Shown: positions 37,261-49,341, numbered from the stretch's first letter. The stretch is 64,000 nt of DNA from Cardiocondyla obscurior (GCF_019399895.1 NC_091866.1:9417308-9481307), one strand, 5' to 3'. Notes: generated by a model not told the origin, from the letters alone. Numbers and translations are program-made.

Positions 37261-37425
37261 GGAGAGGCTACCCCGAAAGAGTTCTCTGAAGACTACCCCG
37301 ACGGAGAGGCTATTCTGAAGAAGAGACTACTCTGAAAGAGAAAACTACTTTGAAAGAGTTAGTTTACTCCAAAGGAGTCTTCTCTGAAGAAGAAGCTTCC
37401 CTGAAAAAAAAAGGCTATTTCGAAA
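37261..37425 (+). repeat. Degenerate purine-rich minisatellite, period about 18 bases
   Basis: About ten units of the type GAGAGGCTACTCTGAAA follow one another, with lengths 18, 12, 12, 17, 18, 18, 18, 15, 18 and 19. Most lengths are multiples of three. The last six units read as one open frame (start EETTLKEKTTLKEL) to a TAA at about 37440. The first three units are open in another frame, interrupted at the 17-base unit. Confidence 0.75.
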
Positions 37426-37520
37426 GAGTATCTTATTGTTAATATTCAATAAACGAATCCATTCGATTCGTCGTTCGTTCCAGGAGTGTCGTTAACTCGG
37501 ACGAATTAATTTTGTGATAT

Positions 37521-37552
37521 GTGTGTGTGTGTGTGTGTGTGTATGTGTGTGA
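37521..37552 (+). repeat. (GT)n microsatellite
   Basis: About 30 bases of GT dinucleotides with one TATG interruption. Confidence 0.9.
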
Positions 37553-37830
37553 TGATTTGTGAAAAAGGTCATTATAATTAATAAAACGAGAGTGTCGTCG
37601 TACCGCGTCGCGCGGATTTAATTATCCGCGCGAGTCGCAAAAGTAATTCATTAAACGAACCGCAGCCGGTTTGTTGGGCGTGTGTTTCGAGAGTGCCGTA
37701 TTCGCTCGATTATAGTTATCTACGATTTTCACGAGTATCTTGTGGAAGAGAATCCGACCTGACTATTTTGAGAGAAGGAGGAGGGCCTCGGAGAGGCATC
37801 CTGCTTCGCCGGAGCAACGTTGAGATCAAC

Positions 37831-39277
37831 ATAATTTTTTATTTACAAAAAAAAAAGAATAATTTTTCATTATTCGTCAATATCACGCGATCATTTTAAT
37901 AACGTTACGTAAAAATAATAAAGAATTAAATAGTTTGTAAAGAAATAAATTGTACGTTTTAAAAAAGTTTAAATTATTAGAAATCATGCTTAGATATTAG
38001 ATAAATTTATTTTTAACTGCTTAATTAAAATACTAATTAGAAACGCGTATAATTTTCTTTTTTTTTTTTTAACGATAATCATTTTTCAAGCATCTCTACA
38101 TGATCGTATATCGCAGCGTTGCTAGTAAACGGTAAAAATTAAAATCTCTCTTTTCTTTTCAGTTAAACAATTTGCACAAATGTAAAAGGAATAAAATAGA
38201 AAGATGTAACAGAAAAATGGAGAGAGGACGACAGTCAAATTGGATAGCTTCTTTTCTATGAGACATGAGGGGATCTGCATGGCGGGGGGGCTCCCAAACT
38301 GTATCGCTTACGCGAAGGGCTCCCTTGACAATGGGGATTCGCAACGAGCGGAAAGAGTAGTTATCCGTAATATGGGGTGACGCGTGCTGATGAGTCGGGC
38401 CGGAAGTTTCGATCGTGCCATCGAGAAATCTCCCTTGGCCATCTCTGTTCTCCGTTAAAAGCCATGACTCCCCGACTACACATTCTCCGTTTAGTTATAT
38501 CTAACCAAAATATTATAAATTGTACATTTTAAATTAGAAAATTAAAAATCGAAATAAATTTATTTAATTAACCCGTAAATTTTCTGAAGAAAAAATACAC
38601 TCTAAATTTTAAACGCAATTTACTTAGATAACGTTCTAAAATACTGTGCCCACCAACGGCGACAAAATCGTACCCAGAAAGAGAAGTACTTTATCGTTTA
38701 AAATCAAGAAATCTGTATACCATACGGTAGACTATAAGAATGTACAGATACAAAAAGTAAAAATTACGCAAAAAGATTATTAATCAAAAATACTAGTTTG
38801 CATTACTTGATGACTGTGTATAAAAATAATACTTTTGATATTATTTTATCGCTACGTGTAAAATTGCCTTTTAAAGCGCGCACAAGTGACCGCGGTTTTA
38901 ATATTGCCGAGTAATGTGTTCTAGAGACGCGGAAGCACAAAAGCAAAAGAAGAACAAAAAGTCGGGGAAAGAGTAACGGAACAGAAGGACGGGAGACGTG
39001 GACAAGGGGGCAAATTTCCCCGCGATCTCGGTTCCGGATTAAACTTTAATTGATTCAAGTTCGTGGTCTCTCTCTGTACCTAGCGAGGCGCATAGAAGAG
39101 GAGGGTGGCACTGTCTCTCCTTTAGCGGAGAGATCCTGGCGTAAGGTACGGCGGTCCCTCTCTTCTTCCATTCAATGTCCTGCAGCAGGATGCGCCCATT
39201 ATTCTCTTCCGCGGTAGGCCGGTTGAAACGTATCAACGTGAACGAGAAGAATACAATAATTCTAAAGCAGAGTAAAA

Positions 39278-39308
<31 letters not shown>

Positions 39309-42300
39309 GTAAAGCAAGATCGTGACAGCAATTGTCCTTCGGTCTTCGCTCGTTTTATTCTGTCGCGGTTTCGATCGAAAAATGACATTTTGTTTTAGGT
39401 ATTACATTTAATTACTTTTCGAAGCGTTCCCTTTTCTTTAAAAAATTTTAAGGTACATATTAAATATACTGGATTTTTCTCTCTATTTTATTTCTGTTCT
39501 TTACTGCGTAACTGTAATTTTGCACGGTACCCAACGCGTTTAATATTATTTCATCACAAAAATTATGGCAAGTGGACGTTCAATCTTAACTTTCATCTTG
39601 CTGCGTCTTGTACCTTTACTGCGGACTCTTCGCCTATGAGATTTCCCATTCGAAAACCATATCGTAAAACTCTGGAGCAGCGGTATAATGAAGAGGCCAA
39701 GAGTCTCAAGAACCAAGAAAACTGCGGGAAAACGGCGGGATGAGATAGCGCCTAGCGAAGAAGTAGGAAGAAGAGAAACAGAACGGAAGGCAGGAACGAG
39801 GGTCCGCTCCCCGTGCGCTCTTTTATTTAGGTATAATTGGAAGGACCGCGCGGAAAACAAAGGGCAGGGCTAGTTCACGGTGGCCTTGCCTTCGGGGGTT
39901 ACGGGGGTTGGTTGGCTTCAGCACAACATCAGAGACGGTCGCGGGAATCGCATTATGCGCGGCCCGCGAAATAAGTGAGAAAGAGCGGTAGACCCGGTTA
40001 ACTTGATTCCTCTCTCGCTACCTCGTCGACCTCCTGCCTTTCCGAGGCAGCCTCCGTTTCTCTGTCATGCTCTCTCACCCTCCCTTATCTTCTCCCGTCC
40101 TCTCTTATCGCGTTTTCCTATGTTTCATCGTCGTCCTTGTCCCGCTTGTTTCGCATGCAAAATCCCGAGAGAGGAAGTGAGAGAGAGAAAGAGAAAAAGG
40201 GGGGGAAACGACGAAGGGTCGGCTAACTCGACATGCGGCTAGGCAACGTCGACGTTGATTGGATTTTATAGCTAATAAGAAAATTATATTCGAAATTGGG
40301 TAGGTAATCGTGCAGGGTGCATCTCGTGGGTCGCGCTACTGAGCGCCTCTCTCTTCCTCTCTTTTTTTTGTGGCCGCTTTAATGATCGGTTCGAAGAGGC
40401 AGTTTTGCCTTCGGCAGAAAAACGATAAGAAAAGAAAACTCGAATACACTGGAAAATCTGGCTAATGTGCCATAAATATCGGTAAATTAATTTATGAAGT
40501 TCTAAGATTAAAAAAAGAAACAAGAAGTTTTATAATAAAATGTTTAGAAAGTCTTGCGAAGGCAATCTTTTTCAAGGTTTCTATACAAAATAATCGTTGC
40601 TCGAAACATTCTTTTTTCTTTTAATTAATATGCATATTGCGACGAAAAATCATTTGATGCGCACGGCGAGCTCGAGGCGTCTTCCTCCACAACAAATAAA
40701 CGAGACGTTTTCGCGATTCCGAGAACAATCGTCGCTTTCAAGCTCCCAAATCGTTGTTATAAAACTCCTGTTAAGCAAGGCTCAAAAGTATCTACTGTAA
40801 TATTCCGAATATTTTTCTGTTTCGTATTTTTTTTTTTTTTTCGATAGGATAAAATTAATATCTTCATTTACGATGTCACACACAAGATTTTATAATCTTC
40901 AGTGCAACTTTGCACGCCATGAAAATGATAGTCAAGCTTGGTCACTGACGCGTGAAAGACTTGTCGCGATATCTCGGGAAAATCTTGCCAAAGGAATCAT
41001 CATACGGACGGAGGGGTGCAGCCATTTCGATCGCAAAGGGAGGATTATGCGGGACCATAAAGCCACGCGACCGGAGACGCCCGGCAGGCGCGTCGCGATG
41101 CCGGAGACGTTAGCTCTTCCGGCTTCGTAGGAATAACTAAGTTCTCGGCATGCACACTCTCTTCGTGGACGCCCTGTGTACCCAAGCAGTAGTGGCATGC
41201 TCGGGTCACAGGCCATTAAGTCTCAGGTTCACCGCAATAAGGACCGCGTTCCGCTCTGTGCAACGGGTAACCGCTATTACCGAGCCAATGAACCGCGTTC
41301 ATCGATTCCGCCAGATTTTTCCCACTCCCGGAATTAAGAATTCGATGCGCTCTCGTTGGCACCTAACTATCTACGATCATCTCCTTATTCGTGCAAAAAT
41401 ATTTAAGTCCACCAGTAAGTATACTATTTCTCGTAGCCATCAAAAAATCTTGTTATATACTTATTTTATCATAAAGCACATTGTGCATGATTAAGTAATT
41501 AAAAAAAAAAAAATCTGTAAAAAATATACGTAAAAATTCAGCTTATAAACCAAATTATGTAAAGTGTAGAAGATGTAAGTTTTAAATTATATTACTATTT
41601 TCAGTGTTTCATTTCTCAAACTTTTGCGAAGATTGTTACTCTTTCGAAATTTAAAAAATCCAATATATTATTTTTTTTTTTTAATTTGATGAGCAATTAT
41701 AAAACAAATTTTTCTCGTCAATAAGAAAGATACAACGAGCATATTGGTTTATATCGTGCAGAGTCGGTGGAAATTTTTGCACGTTGTACAGCTGCTTGTT
41801 TTCGTGAAACTGGTATCGCGTTATCGATATCCGATACTCCGTTATTAGAGGTTCTACCTCGTGCGCTACGGGATGTAACCCGCATTGAGCGCAAGAGTTA
41901 CAATACGTATTAATCCAATTTAAACTCGTTTTAACGTAAATTGCCGTGTACTATTATCACACCGAGTATGTTTATAGCATCGAATCATACGCAAAGCGAC
42001 TTACTCGATAATGATCGTGAGCGTATATATAATTCAATTTTGTAACATTATTAAAAAATTTTTCAATACAATAAACTTTACAAACTGCAACATTAATGCT
42101 CCTATAATCCACGTAAACGGTGCGCGAACGTTCTATATACGCCGTGGTAAGCTCGTGATAAAAATCTTGAAAAAAAAAAGTTCCAAAGGCGATGCGAGAT
42201 ATAGTCTAAGATACGATTCTCTCTCATAGCTCTCTCCGATTGTGTAGGAGAAGATTCTCACTGAAAACCGTCACCCTCAAGCACGAAATGGTCCGCGTGT

Positions 42301-44214
42301 GAGGTAGCGGTCGAGGGAGGATCGCGGGGGTTGGTCTCGGGGTATATTACCAGCGTTACGGTGGTAGCGACCCGGCTGTCGCTATAATCTGTTTATAAAA
42401 CAATTTGCGGAGCAAGTGATGCGTGAGACGCAATATATCTGCAAACATTGTTAGCATCGGCTCGATGAGGATTGCAGAGGAAAGGGAGGAGGACAAGGTG
42501 GCGTGCTAGCAGCGACGATGGTAAAGGAGGACGATGTAGAAGTCGAGTGATTGTCGAGCGGACCCCTCCGTCTTTCCGAGGACGACGATCGCGCGGGAAA
42601 AGTCGTCTCTTTCTGTGATTCATCGTGATCTAATAACCGCGAGGACCGAAACACGTGCTCACTTGGACGCCGCTTTTTTTCCCCCTCGCGATTATCGCAA
42701 CGATGCTATCATACGCCGCGTTCCTACTTTCGACGATCGCGGAAGCGGCTGCAAAAAGTTACGGCAATATTACTTGCTTTGTCCCGCAAGCAGCTGGGAA
42801 TTACGTACACTATTTATAGCTACCGTTTAACTAGCGTTGATCAGAGAATAATTACGTGCGTAATAAATATATTAGATATTTACATTTTTATTGCATCATC
42901 TATTTTGCTCATTGACGAAGTTAGTTGATTAGTTAGATAGCCAATTTATTAAAAGCTGATGGAAACATCGCACCGAATTTTATCGCATTGTAACGACAAA
43001 CCGGATACGTGACTGCTTCTCCCAATTGATGTTTTATAACTGAATCGGAATTTTTCGCAAGGCCACCAATGCTATTAATACGCAATAACGCAAATTGCAT
43101 CGCTCTTGAAACCCGCTGCGTATGAAATAAAATAAAAAAAAATAAAAATAAAATAAAAATAATACAAATAAAAAAAGAATTAATTTCATCTCCGACGAAC
43201 ATTTTCGCGGGTATTTATTCCGCGAGAGCGCCTCCGGGAAAACGAGAGCGAAAAGGGGAAAACGGGGGAGGGGAAGGGAGGAGAAAGTGGGAAAGAGGGT
43301 GACCGGGAGGATGAGGCGCAATAGGAGACGATACGCGTTATCGGCGCACACATACAACCGGAAGAATTCCAAGAGCTCGTTTTCTCGAGCGGCGCCGCAC
43401 GTCTGCCCGTTTTAATTAATCGGATCCGAGATTTCGTTATTACCACCGATTAGCTCACGTGCCAGTGCGCATATTTTTTCGAACGTAAAACGCGAACGCG
43501 GACTAAAACAACGACGCCCCGATGGTCCGGTAGCCGATGACGGACAAAACGCACATCACGGTACCCCTTGCGCAACGATGCACCAACCCGTGTCCCAACC
43601 CTCCCCCTCGGTGGCCGGCCCGGCTAGCAACCCCCCTGTCACCGTCTCCCGTCCTTCTCGCGCGCCGCTCCGAATAGCCGTCATCCTTTCGCGCGCAATG
43701 CAACGCCGGTGCATCGGTGTCCTGTATGACGCTACACTTCACGCAACAGTAATTTCATCGTTATTTTTATAAATTGGGCGCCCGAGGTTAACGCTCCAGG
43801 TAGTTCGTTCGCCGGATTACAGCTTTTTGTAATATTAAAGTTCAACGGCGATGGTTGGAGTGCCCGGCCCCGTGTCGCGTACATTTTCACATTGTCGTCG
43901 CGCCGTCGTTGACGCTTGCTTATGCAAACGACACGCGACGGCGGAGTCGCGAGTGACGAAACGATCGGACCTTCTCCGTCAAAACAAGCGCGCGACAAAC
44001 TGCCCGTGGAACGATGCCTGACCGTTCGTCTCAACCACGTGAATTTTCCGCGCTGACATTCGTCTGGCCGAGACACGTCCGGTTTGTGATCTTCGTTCAA
44101 ACGACATTAGTAGTAATTCGTCCGTTGCAACGCGTAATTTTGCATATTTTAATAAAAAGTGCAGGATTCCCGGTACTATAATTGCCGCTCTGAATTGAAG
44201 TCTTGCACGTTTAC
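37831..44214. other. Gene-poor DNA, no recognised gene
   Basis: AT-rich to 39 kb, then mixed. GA-rich DNA lies at 39.28-39.31 kb. Frames at 40.6 and 40.9-41.5 kb are open but unrecognised; one runs into a consensus-like donor (CCA|GTAAGTATA) at about 41414. An (AAATA)n-like tract lies at 43123-43178, and CpG-rich DNA with frames open on both strands lies at 43.2-44.1 kb. Confidence 0.5.
43123..43178. repeat. (AAATA)n-like simple repeat
   Basis: About 55 bases of A runs punctuated by single T, mostly AAATA and AAAAATA units. Confidence 0.85.
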
Positions 44215-44312
44215 ATGCTTATGTCATATGTTAGGATCGTTAATACGTACACCGATAATTTCGCGCCGAGGCAAGTGACACGCGCCGCGTCCTCGTTCGC
44301 GGCGTCGGGAAG
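44215..44312 (+). CDS. Candidate exon ending in a strong 5' splice site
   Basis: From the ATG at 44215 (second ATG at 44221) 32 codons are open up to GGAAG|GTAAGTAGG at 44312/44313, a near-perfect donor that would leave phase 2. Read-through meets TAA at the donor itself, which is what a real coding exon boundary often shows. The frame begins MLMSYVRIVNTYTDNFAPRQ and ends in Ala/Ser-rich residues. No family is recognised, no matching acceptor exon is identified, and the island is stop-poor on the other strand too. Confidence 0.18.
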
Positions 44313-46878
44313 GTAAGTAGGTTTTTATTAAAGTGACGGACGCGCGCGCTGCATCAGCTGCGAGGGTAGCGGGGAAGGGGGGTAAAAAAAAGAAGGACCA
44401 AGAGGACATAAAAGCGAGCGAAAAAGCTCGTCGCGGAGGTGACGAGGGTAGGTAGGGTCGGGGGTTCTCTCGGGGGCGTCTAAAGTGGGTGGCTTGGTGA
44501 CAGGGTGAACCAGAGGGGAGGCGGGCGTAGTTACCGGAGGCACGTGACCGCTCGTGCCGTGCAGCAGGAGGGCGACACGTAAAAAGAACCGAGCCGGTAT
44601 ATACTCGCACGGGCACAGATTCGGAACGCATATACACGCGCAAACACACGCATCATCAACGAGGACCGATCGGCGGCTGCAGTGGCGCGAAAACGCATTA
44701 TTGTTCGACGCGCGTGCACTCAGCATGCGTACACAAGCGTGCGAAGACGTCCCGACGGCTCACCCCCTTTCGGCCGATTGATCGTCCGCTCGTCCAAACT
44801 CATCCGGCCGGCGATCGCCGTGTAATTCGATTCGATACCGAGACTCGGAGTTATGATTCCGTAGGAATAATATACGAGCAGGTCTTACTGTAATCGCGCG
44901 CGCGTTGCTGCAGCACGTGCCACGCCATCGTTCCAATTATAATGGACGATTTGATACACACTGTCCTAGAGAACAATGATGACGACTCAATCCGCTGAGA
45001 TTTTCCTATCCCGTTGGCCCACGATAGCTGCGAGTAGCGATGGGCGAGTGTGCACGAGTGATACGCGTACGTGTTTCTTCTTGCAGAAAGATGCAGTGTT
45101 CGATATACCGTTGGAATTAGTTGTAAGAGATATTTTTTTTTTTTTTATCTAACGCGGGTTATTTCCTTTGTCTTTTAATAGATTCCGTTAAAGACGTCCC
45201 CCGGTGCTAGATTTAATGGGACATTAGCTCCGACGGCGGGTCGCTACGAAGCTGCCGCGAAGTTGTTCCCTCGTGTATTACTTCTTCTGGATATTATAAA
45301 CGCTGATAAGCGCGCCGACGCCCACGTGAAAGGAGGGTGGTTACGTTACGTGGCGTGGTTATTAAAATGCGACGAGGAGGAAAAAAAAGAGCCTGATCGA
45401 CAGTGCCGGGCAACGAGGCGCGTGTCAAGCCGGGTGGCGGCCGATTCTCACCCCGTTGGAGCGCTACGAACCCCTAAACGGTTAAACGGCGTTACGCACG
45501 CCGCTTGCTCGCTCGCTCGTCCGCTCGTGGAACACCGTGCAAACTCATCGATCGCGCCGAACTATGATTTGCATTCAGTAATGACCCTGCTTGTCGCCGT
45601 TGCTTCTCGCCCATCGTCAGTGACGACATTGAGAGTGGACCGATCGATGTCGTCATGCACGTCGACTTCTGGCGCCCGATGCGAATTAACTTGCGGAAAA
45701 TCGAGGCTAAACGAGGCAAAAACGTCCGGTGAATTTATAAATCGCTCTCGGAACCACCGACACTCAAAGCAAATTTTTTTTTTTTTTTTCTTACGCAATA
45801 AGGAAACTTTATCGTTAATATTTAGCACGTAACGTTATATTTATAATTGCGAGGAAGGGGAGAAATGTAACGTATGATATAATAAACTTAAATAAATTAA
45901 AATTTTTTTTTACGAGATTCTTAAGTACCATCGATTTGAAGAACACCGTTATGTTGTTACAAATAGTACCGAGAGTAATTAATGCGATTCCGCTCATTAA
46001 AATGTGCGGTTTTTATCTCGCAACGTAGACCCACTTCAATTTTTATACGTATAGTAATCTAGAACAATGAATGAATGGTATTCACAGCGGAATCACGTCT
46101 TATTAGCATTCCATCGGTTTCTAAAGAACGTCACTCGCCCTGTTGCAACTTGCTACGCGATTTATAAGAAAAAAAACGACGCGGAGAGAGGAGGGAAGAA
46201 AAAAAAAAAAGATGAACGGGTGAAGAGCGTCGCGGGAACAAAGGGGGAAGAAAGACGGGGTGGACAGAGAGGTAGCGGGTCCGCGTAATATAATTCAGTA
46301 AGTTTATGACTGGCCCGGAGGGAACGATGGCGGTTTGCATATAACCAAGGGTAAGTTCGCTGCGGGGTAAAGGAGCAAATAGGAGGATGGGTGAGAGGCC
46401 ACGGAAAGAGATGGAGAAAGAGAGAGAGAAGCGGAGAGAGAGAGGCCGGTTGGTTGGCCGTATTTCTTGTCTGGTGAGCTTTACGGTGCCGGGCTCTGCG
46501 TTATGACCGCCGAATGGATTATCATTTCTCTCTTACCTTCTCTGTCCTTTTTCTCCGCCAACCCCCCTCGCCGTCTCTGGTCTCCCTTCGGTCGCCTCTC
46601 TGTATCCTGCAAGGAAGCTCACCCCGGCCGAGTCCTTTTCTTTGCAAAGACATGCAAAGTAGAACGGTGAAATTCGACGCGAAAGAAAAGGACGAGCGAA
46701 CGGGCGAGCGGGAGCAAAAAAGAAGACGCGAGCACGAGAAAATTCTCCTCTTTCCGAAGCTTCTTCCCGGGAACGTTGTTACCAACACGGTTCCGAGTCT
46801 CCCCGTCGTATATGAGACCGAGAGATAGGTGGATGGTCGTCGTGGCGGCGGGGCAGGCAACTAGCGCGGCAAGGAAAA

Positions 46879-46930
46879 ATGAGAGAAAGAGAGAGAGAGC
46901 GAGAGGCAGAGAAAAAGAAAGAAAAAAGGA
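46879..46930. repeat. (GA)n microsatellite
   Basis: GA-rich simple repeat with GCGA and GAAA interruptions, in a CpG island. Confidence 0.85.
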
Positions 46931-47042
46931 AGTGGCAGCGGGAGAAAAGGGAGCACCGATATATACGACGAAAGGGGTCAGGGGGCTGGTCTTCGGCGTG
47001 TACACCGCGGATATGTACACCGACATGGCAGGTACATCGACG

Positions 47043-47109
47043 ATACGTACGTGCATGTACATACGTCGCAGATGCGGGGGATCACGCGTGTGCACGCGCA
47101 CACGTGCGC
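47043..47109. repeat. Twin alternating purine/pyrimidine tracts
   Basis: Strict alternation runs for 24 bases (47043-47066, mostly TA/CG/TG steps) and, after 16 bases, for 27 bases (47083-47109, mostly CG/CA steps). Both are good Z-DNA candidates; the second includes short palindromes such as CACGTG. Confidence 0.65.
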
Positions 47110-48197
47110 CCGACGTACGTGAGTAGGTTCTACCATCCGCGCGCGGACGAGACCGGCGGGGTCTCGTCTTATGTTGCACAACATTGGCCGCCATCATTGG
47201 AGCAAGCCGGGCGGAATTAATTTGAATGTTTTTTGAGCGGCGCACGGCCCGGGGGCCTCCGTCTCGCAAGAAGCGTTGTCGACCATCTCCCCCGAACCGC
47301 GCCACCGCCATCGCCGCTGCCGCCGCCTTTCTCAACCCCCGCGTCGCTTTCTGCTCCGCCGCGACCCGCCGTGGCACCCACGGCTCGTAAATATACACCG
47401 ATATCGCGTCCATGCTATCCAAGAATACCGCAATTTATCTTTCCCTGCGCCGATCCGCGGGAATCTCGTTTTATTGGCCGACGACGCGAGTGTCCCCCGA
47501 CTGCGCGCACGATCGCCCGATGGAATTCCGGCTGATGGAGCAGCGTACTTGCTTCCTCCTTCGAACAGCTTCTTACTTCGGACGATTCGGCGGAGAACGG
47601 GCGAAAGATAGTCCAAACGATCGCGAATTTATCATTATCGCTTGCCGTACGAAAACGGAAAATTAGAAATTGCAAAAATAAAAGGTCGGTAGATTAATTT
47701 TACCGAGCAAAAAAAAAAAAAAAATTATTTTTATTTAATTATGCAAGCAGCGAAACATCATAACCGAGGAGACGAAATTGAACACGCTACGAACTTGAGA
47801 AGACGCCGCGTCCCATGTTTTCAAGATGGGATCGAGATGTCTCGTGCGGTAATAAAGGAACCGTATCGAATGGCGGTGCGACACTCGATTGAACGAGCGG
47901 CCGTGCACTATTCGCGAATTTATCTCCTCTCTTTCTCCGTCCTCCCGCTTTCGCGTCCCCGAATGCCGCGCTCTCGTGGTTTCGCGCGCGACCACCACCG
48001 GCGTCGCACCCCGGGGTGAGCACACACGGCTATACGGGTTTATGTACCAGAAGTGATGGGTACATTTGTTCGTTATTTCGTCGTGTTTTTGTTTTTACCG
48101 GGACTTTATTTACGACCGGATAGCGGAGCCACAAATATGCGACGAGATCGGCTGACGCGTTTTGTTCGCCAGCGCACGTATGTACGTTTGCACCTAC

Positions 48198-48254
48198 GTT
48201 CGTCCGTCCGTCCGTCCGTCCACACGTTCGTTTGTTCGTTTATTCGTTCGTTCA
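48198..48254. repeat. CGTC/GTTC tetranucleotide microsatellite
   Basis: Starts as (CGTC)n and shifts to (GTTC)n and (GTTT) units. It gives a spurious similarity to the first bases of miR-375. Confidence 0.85.
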
Positions 48255-49057
48255 GTAGCATCATTTCACGGCGCTTTTATATCCGCTATAATTTGCGGGG
48301 GTAGCGGCGACGTTGTCATCCGCCGCGCTTTTACCATGTATAGCGTCATGCGAACCGCGAGTAATGATAATGAACTCCGGACCCACTGGCTGATGGCTGA
48401 TTTACACTCGTCATTTTTCGTTTTTGTATCGCTACTGGTCCTCTCTTTTTTTTCTCTTTTTTTTTTTTTTTTATTTTATTTTATTGACATCCTCTGAGGG
48501 GAAACAAGAGAAATGCGACGCATTAAAGTTCGCGCTCCCGTTTGTAATCAATTTTCCAATCTCGTCGCATTATTCGAGATGATTATGAAATCGGGATATC
48601 AGCGGACGCTTATTAGCAACTTTTAATGCTAGTTTACGAAACCGTGATTACACTGTAATTAATATCACGAGTGATTATCAAGAGTTGACTTCTCGTAAGA
48701 AAGAAATGCATTTTTAATTGATTAAAATACCGTACTTTGAATCAATTTATCTTGAGCAGTGAATATGAAGCGCGTGTTGCGATAGAATAACGGGATTTTC
48801 TCGAATAAAATTCATTATCAGATTTGTCGTGAACTTGGAAAAAAAAGAAAAAGAAAAAAAAAACGAGTCAGCCTTTCTCACAGCGTGTCTGCCACTCTCA
48901 CGCACGAGTGCGCACGAAAGAACGCCAATTTTTTGCTCTCGAAACTTTCAGGAACGTAGTCGCCGCGTGATGCGGTGCGGCGAAGGCCGGGGTGGTTTCG
49001 CATAATAAATCTAGGAGATATTTGTTAGGGTGGGTAGGAAGCATTTGTCTATGTTAA

Positions 49058-49341
49058 GGGGGTAGAAAGGGCGCCGACAACACGGACGCCTCCATCTATC
49101 AGCGACTCCAGCAAACACATCAATCCACGACTCACGCCACGATGGACAATTTTAAGGGTGAGATAAAAATAAATGTCGATCGGTCGAACCGATCGCCTTC
49201 CCCAAATGCCGACCATTTTTCACGCGATTCCAGCGATCCATGGAAATCTAGGTGAAGATCGAGATATTGCTGTACATTGTTCTTCCGAAGAACGAAAAGA
49301 ATGAACTGTAAACTGTCAACGTAATAAATTCATGTAATAAA
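49058..49341 (+). CDS. Candidate terminal exon or small gene, 37-residue ORF with poly-A signals
   Basis: A frame opens after the TAA at 49055-49057 and runs 65 codons to the TGA at 49253-49255. Its first codons use almost only G/C third positions. The only ATG, at 49142 (CACGATGG), gives 37 residues beginning MDNFKGEIKINVDRSNRS and ending SDPWKSR, polar and Ser/Asp/Asn-rich. If it is an exon of a longer protein, AAAG at 49066-49069 is a phase 0 acceptor, and the upstream residues include ASIYQRLQQTHQ. TCTAG|GTGAAG at 49251/49252 could be a donor. Otherwise the two AATAAA signals at 49323 and 49336 fit a transcript end. No family is recognised. Confidence 0.25.
49177..49195. repeat. Perfect inverted repeat, 8-base arms
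   Basis: CGATCGGT and ACCGATCG are separated by CGA. The repeat lies inside the candidate 49.1 kb reading frame, where it encodes Asp-Arg-Ser-Asn-Arg-Ser. Confidence 0.75.
49323..49341 (+). terminator. Two AATAAA polyadenylation signals
   Basis: Exact AATAAA hexamers at 49323-49328 and 49336-49341, about 70-85 bases after the stop of the candidate 49.1 kb frame. The tandem arrangement on the same strand supports a transcript end here, but AATAAA is frequent in AT-rich DNA. Confidence 0.3.

Larger units (their letters stand above)
37164..37830 (+). mobile_element. Possible solo LTR or retroelement remnant
   Basis: The block starts with TGTTTGACGG and ends with GATCAACA (TG...CA ends). It has an internal AATAAA at about 37448, a (GT)n tract after it, and a purine-rich minisatellite in the first third, all common in LTRs. 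I see no matching target-site duplication, no second copy in the window and no retroviral-type coding region. The call is weak, and the block could equally be unique DNA around a minisatellite. Confidence 0.2.
44313..49057. other. CpG-rich islands and simple repeats, no recognised gene
   Basis: CpG islands at 44.3-45.0 and 46.2-47.6 kb leave long frames open on both strands, the longest being 267 codons on - at 46619-47422; these are low-complexity shadows of each other. Simple repeats: GA-rich at 46404-46445 and 46879-46930, CGTC/GTTC at 48198-48254, poly-T at 48455-48473. Two alternating purine/pyrimidine tracts lie at 47043-47066 and 47083-47109. Confidence 0.55.

Noticed and set aside
45263..45832. 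189-codon ORF on the + strand
   Set aside because: It starts at TTG, with its first ATG far inside, reads through a poly-T tract as poly-Phe, and shows no conserved-looking segment or splice signals.
46619..47422. 267-codon ORF on the - strand, the longest frame listed outside ANKS1
   Set aside because: It lies in a CpG island with GA repeats where frames on both strands are open; its hydrophobic stretch is the translated (CT)n repeat, and no domain is visible.
48231..48243. TTTGTTCGTTT match to the first 11 bases of miR-375
   Set aside because: It is part of a GTTC/GTTT microsatellite and has no hairpin partner.
48055..48304. ORF beginning MGTFVRYFVVFLFLPGLYL that looks like a signal peptide
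   Set aside because: After about 45 residues it is the translation of the CGTC/GTTC microsatellite; no promoter or splice support.
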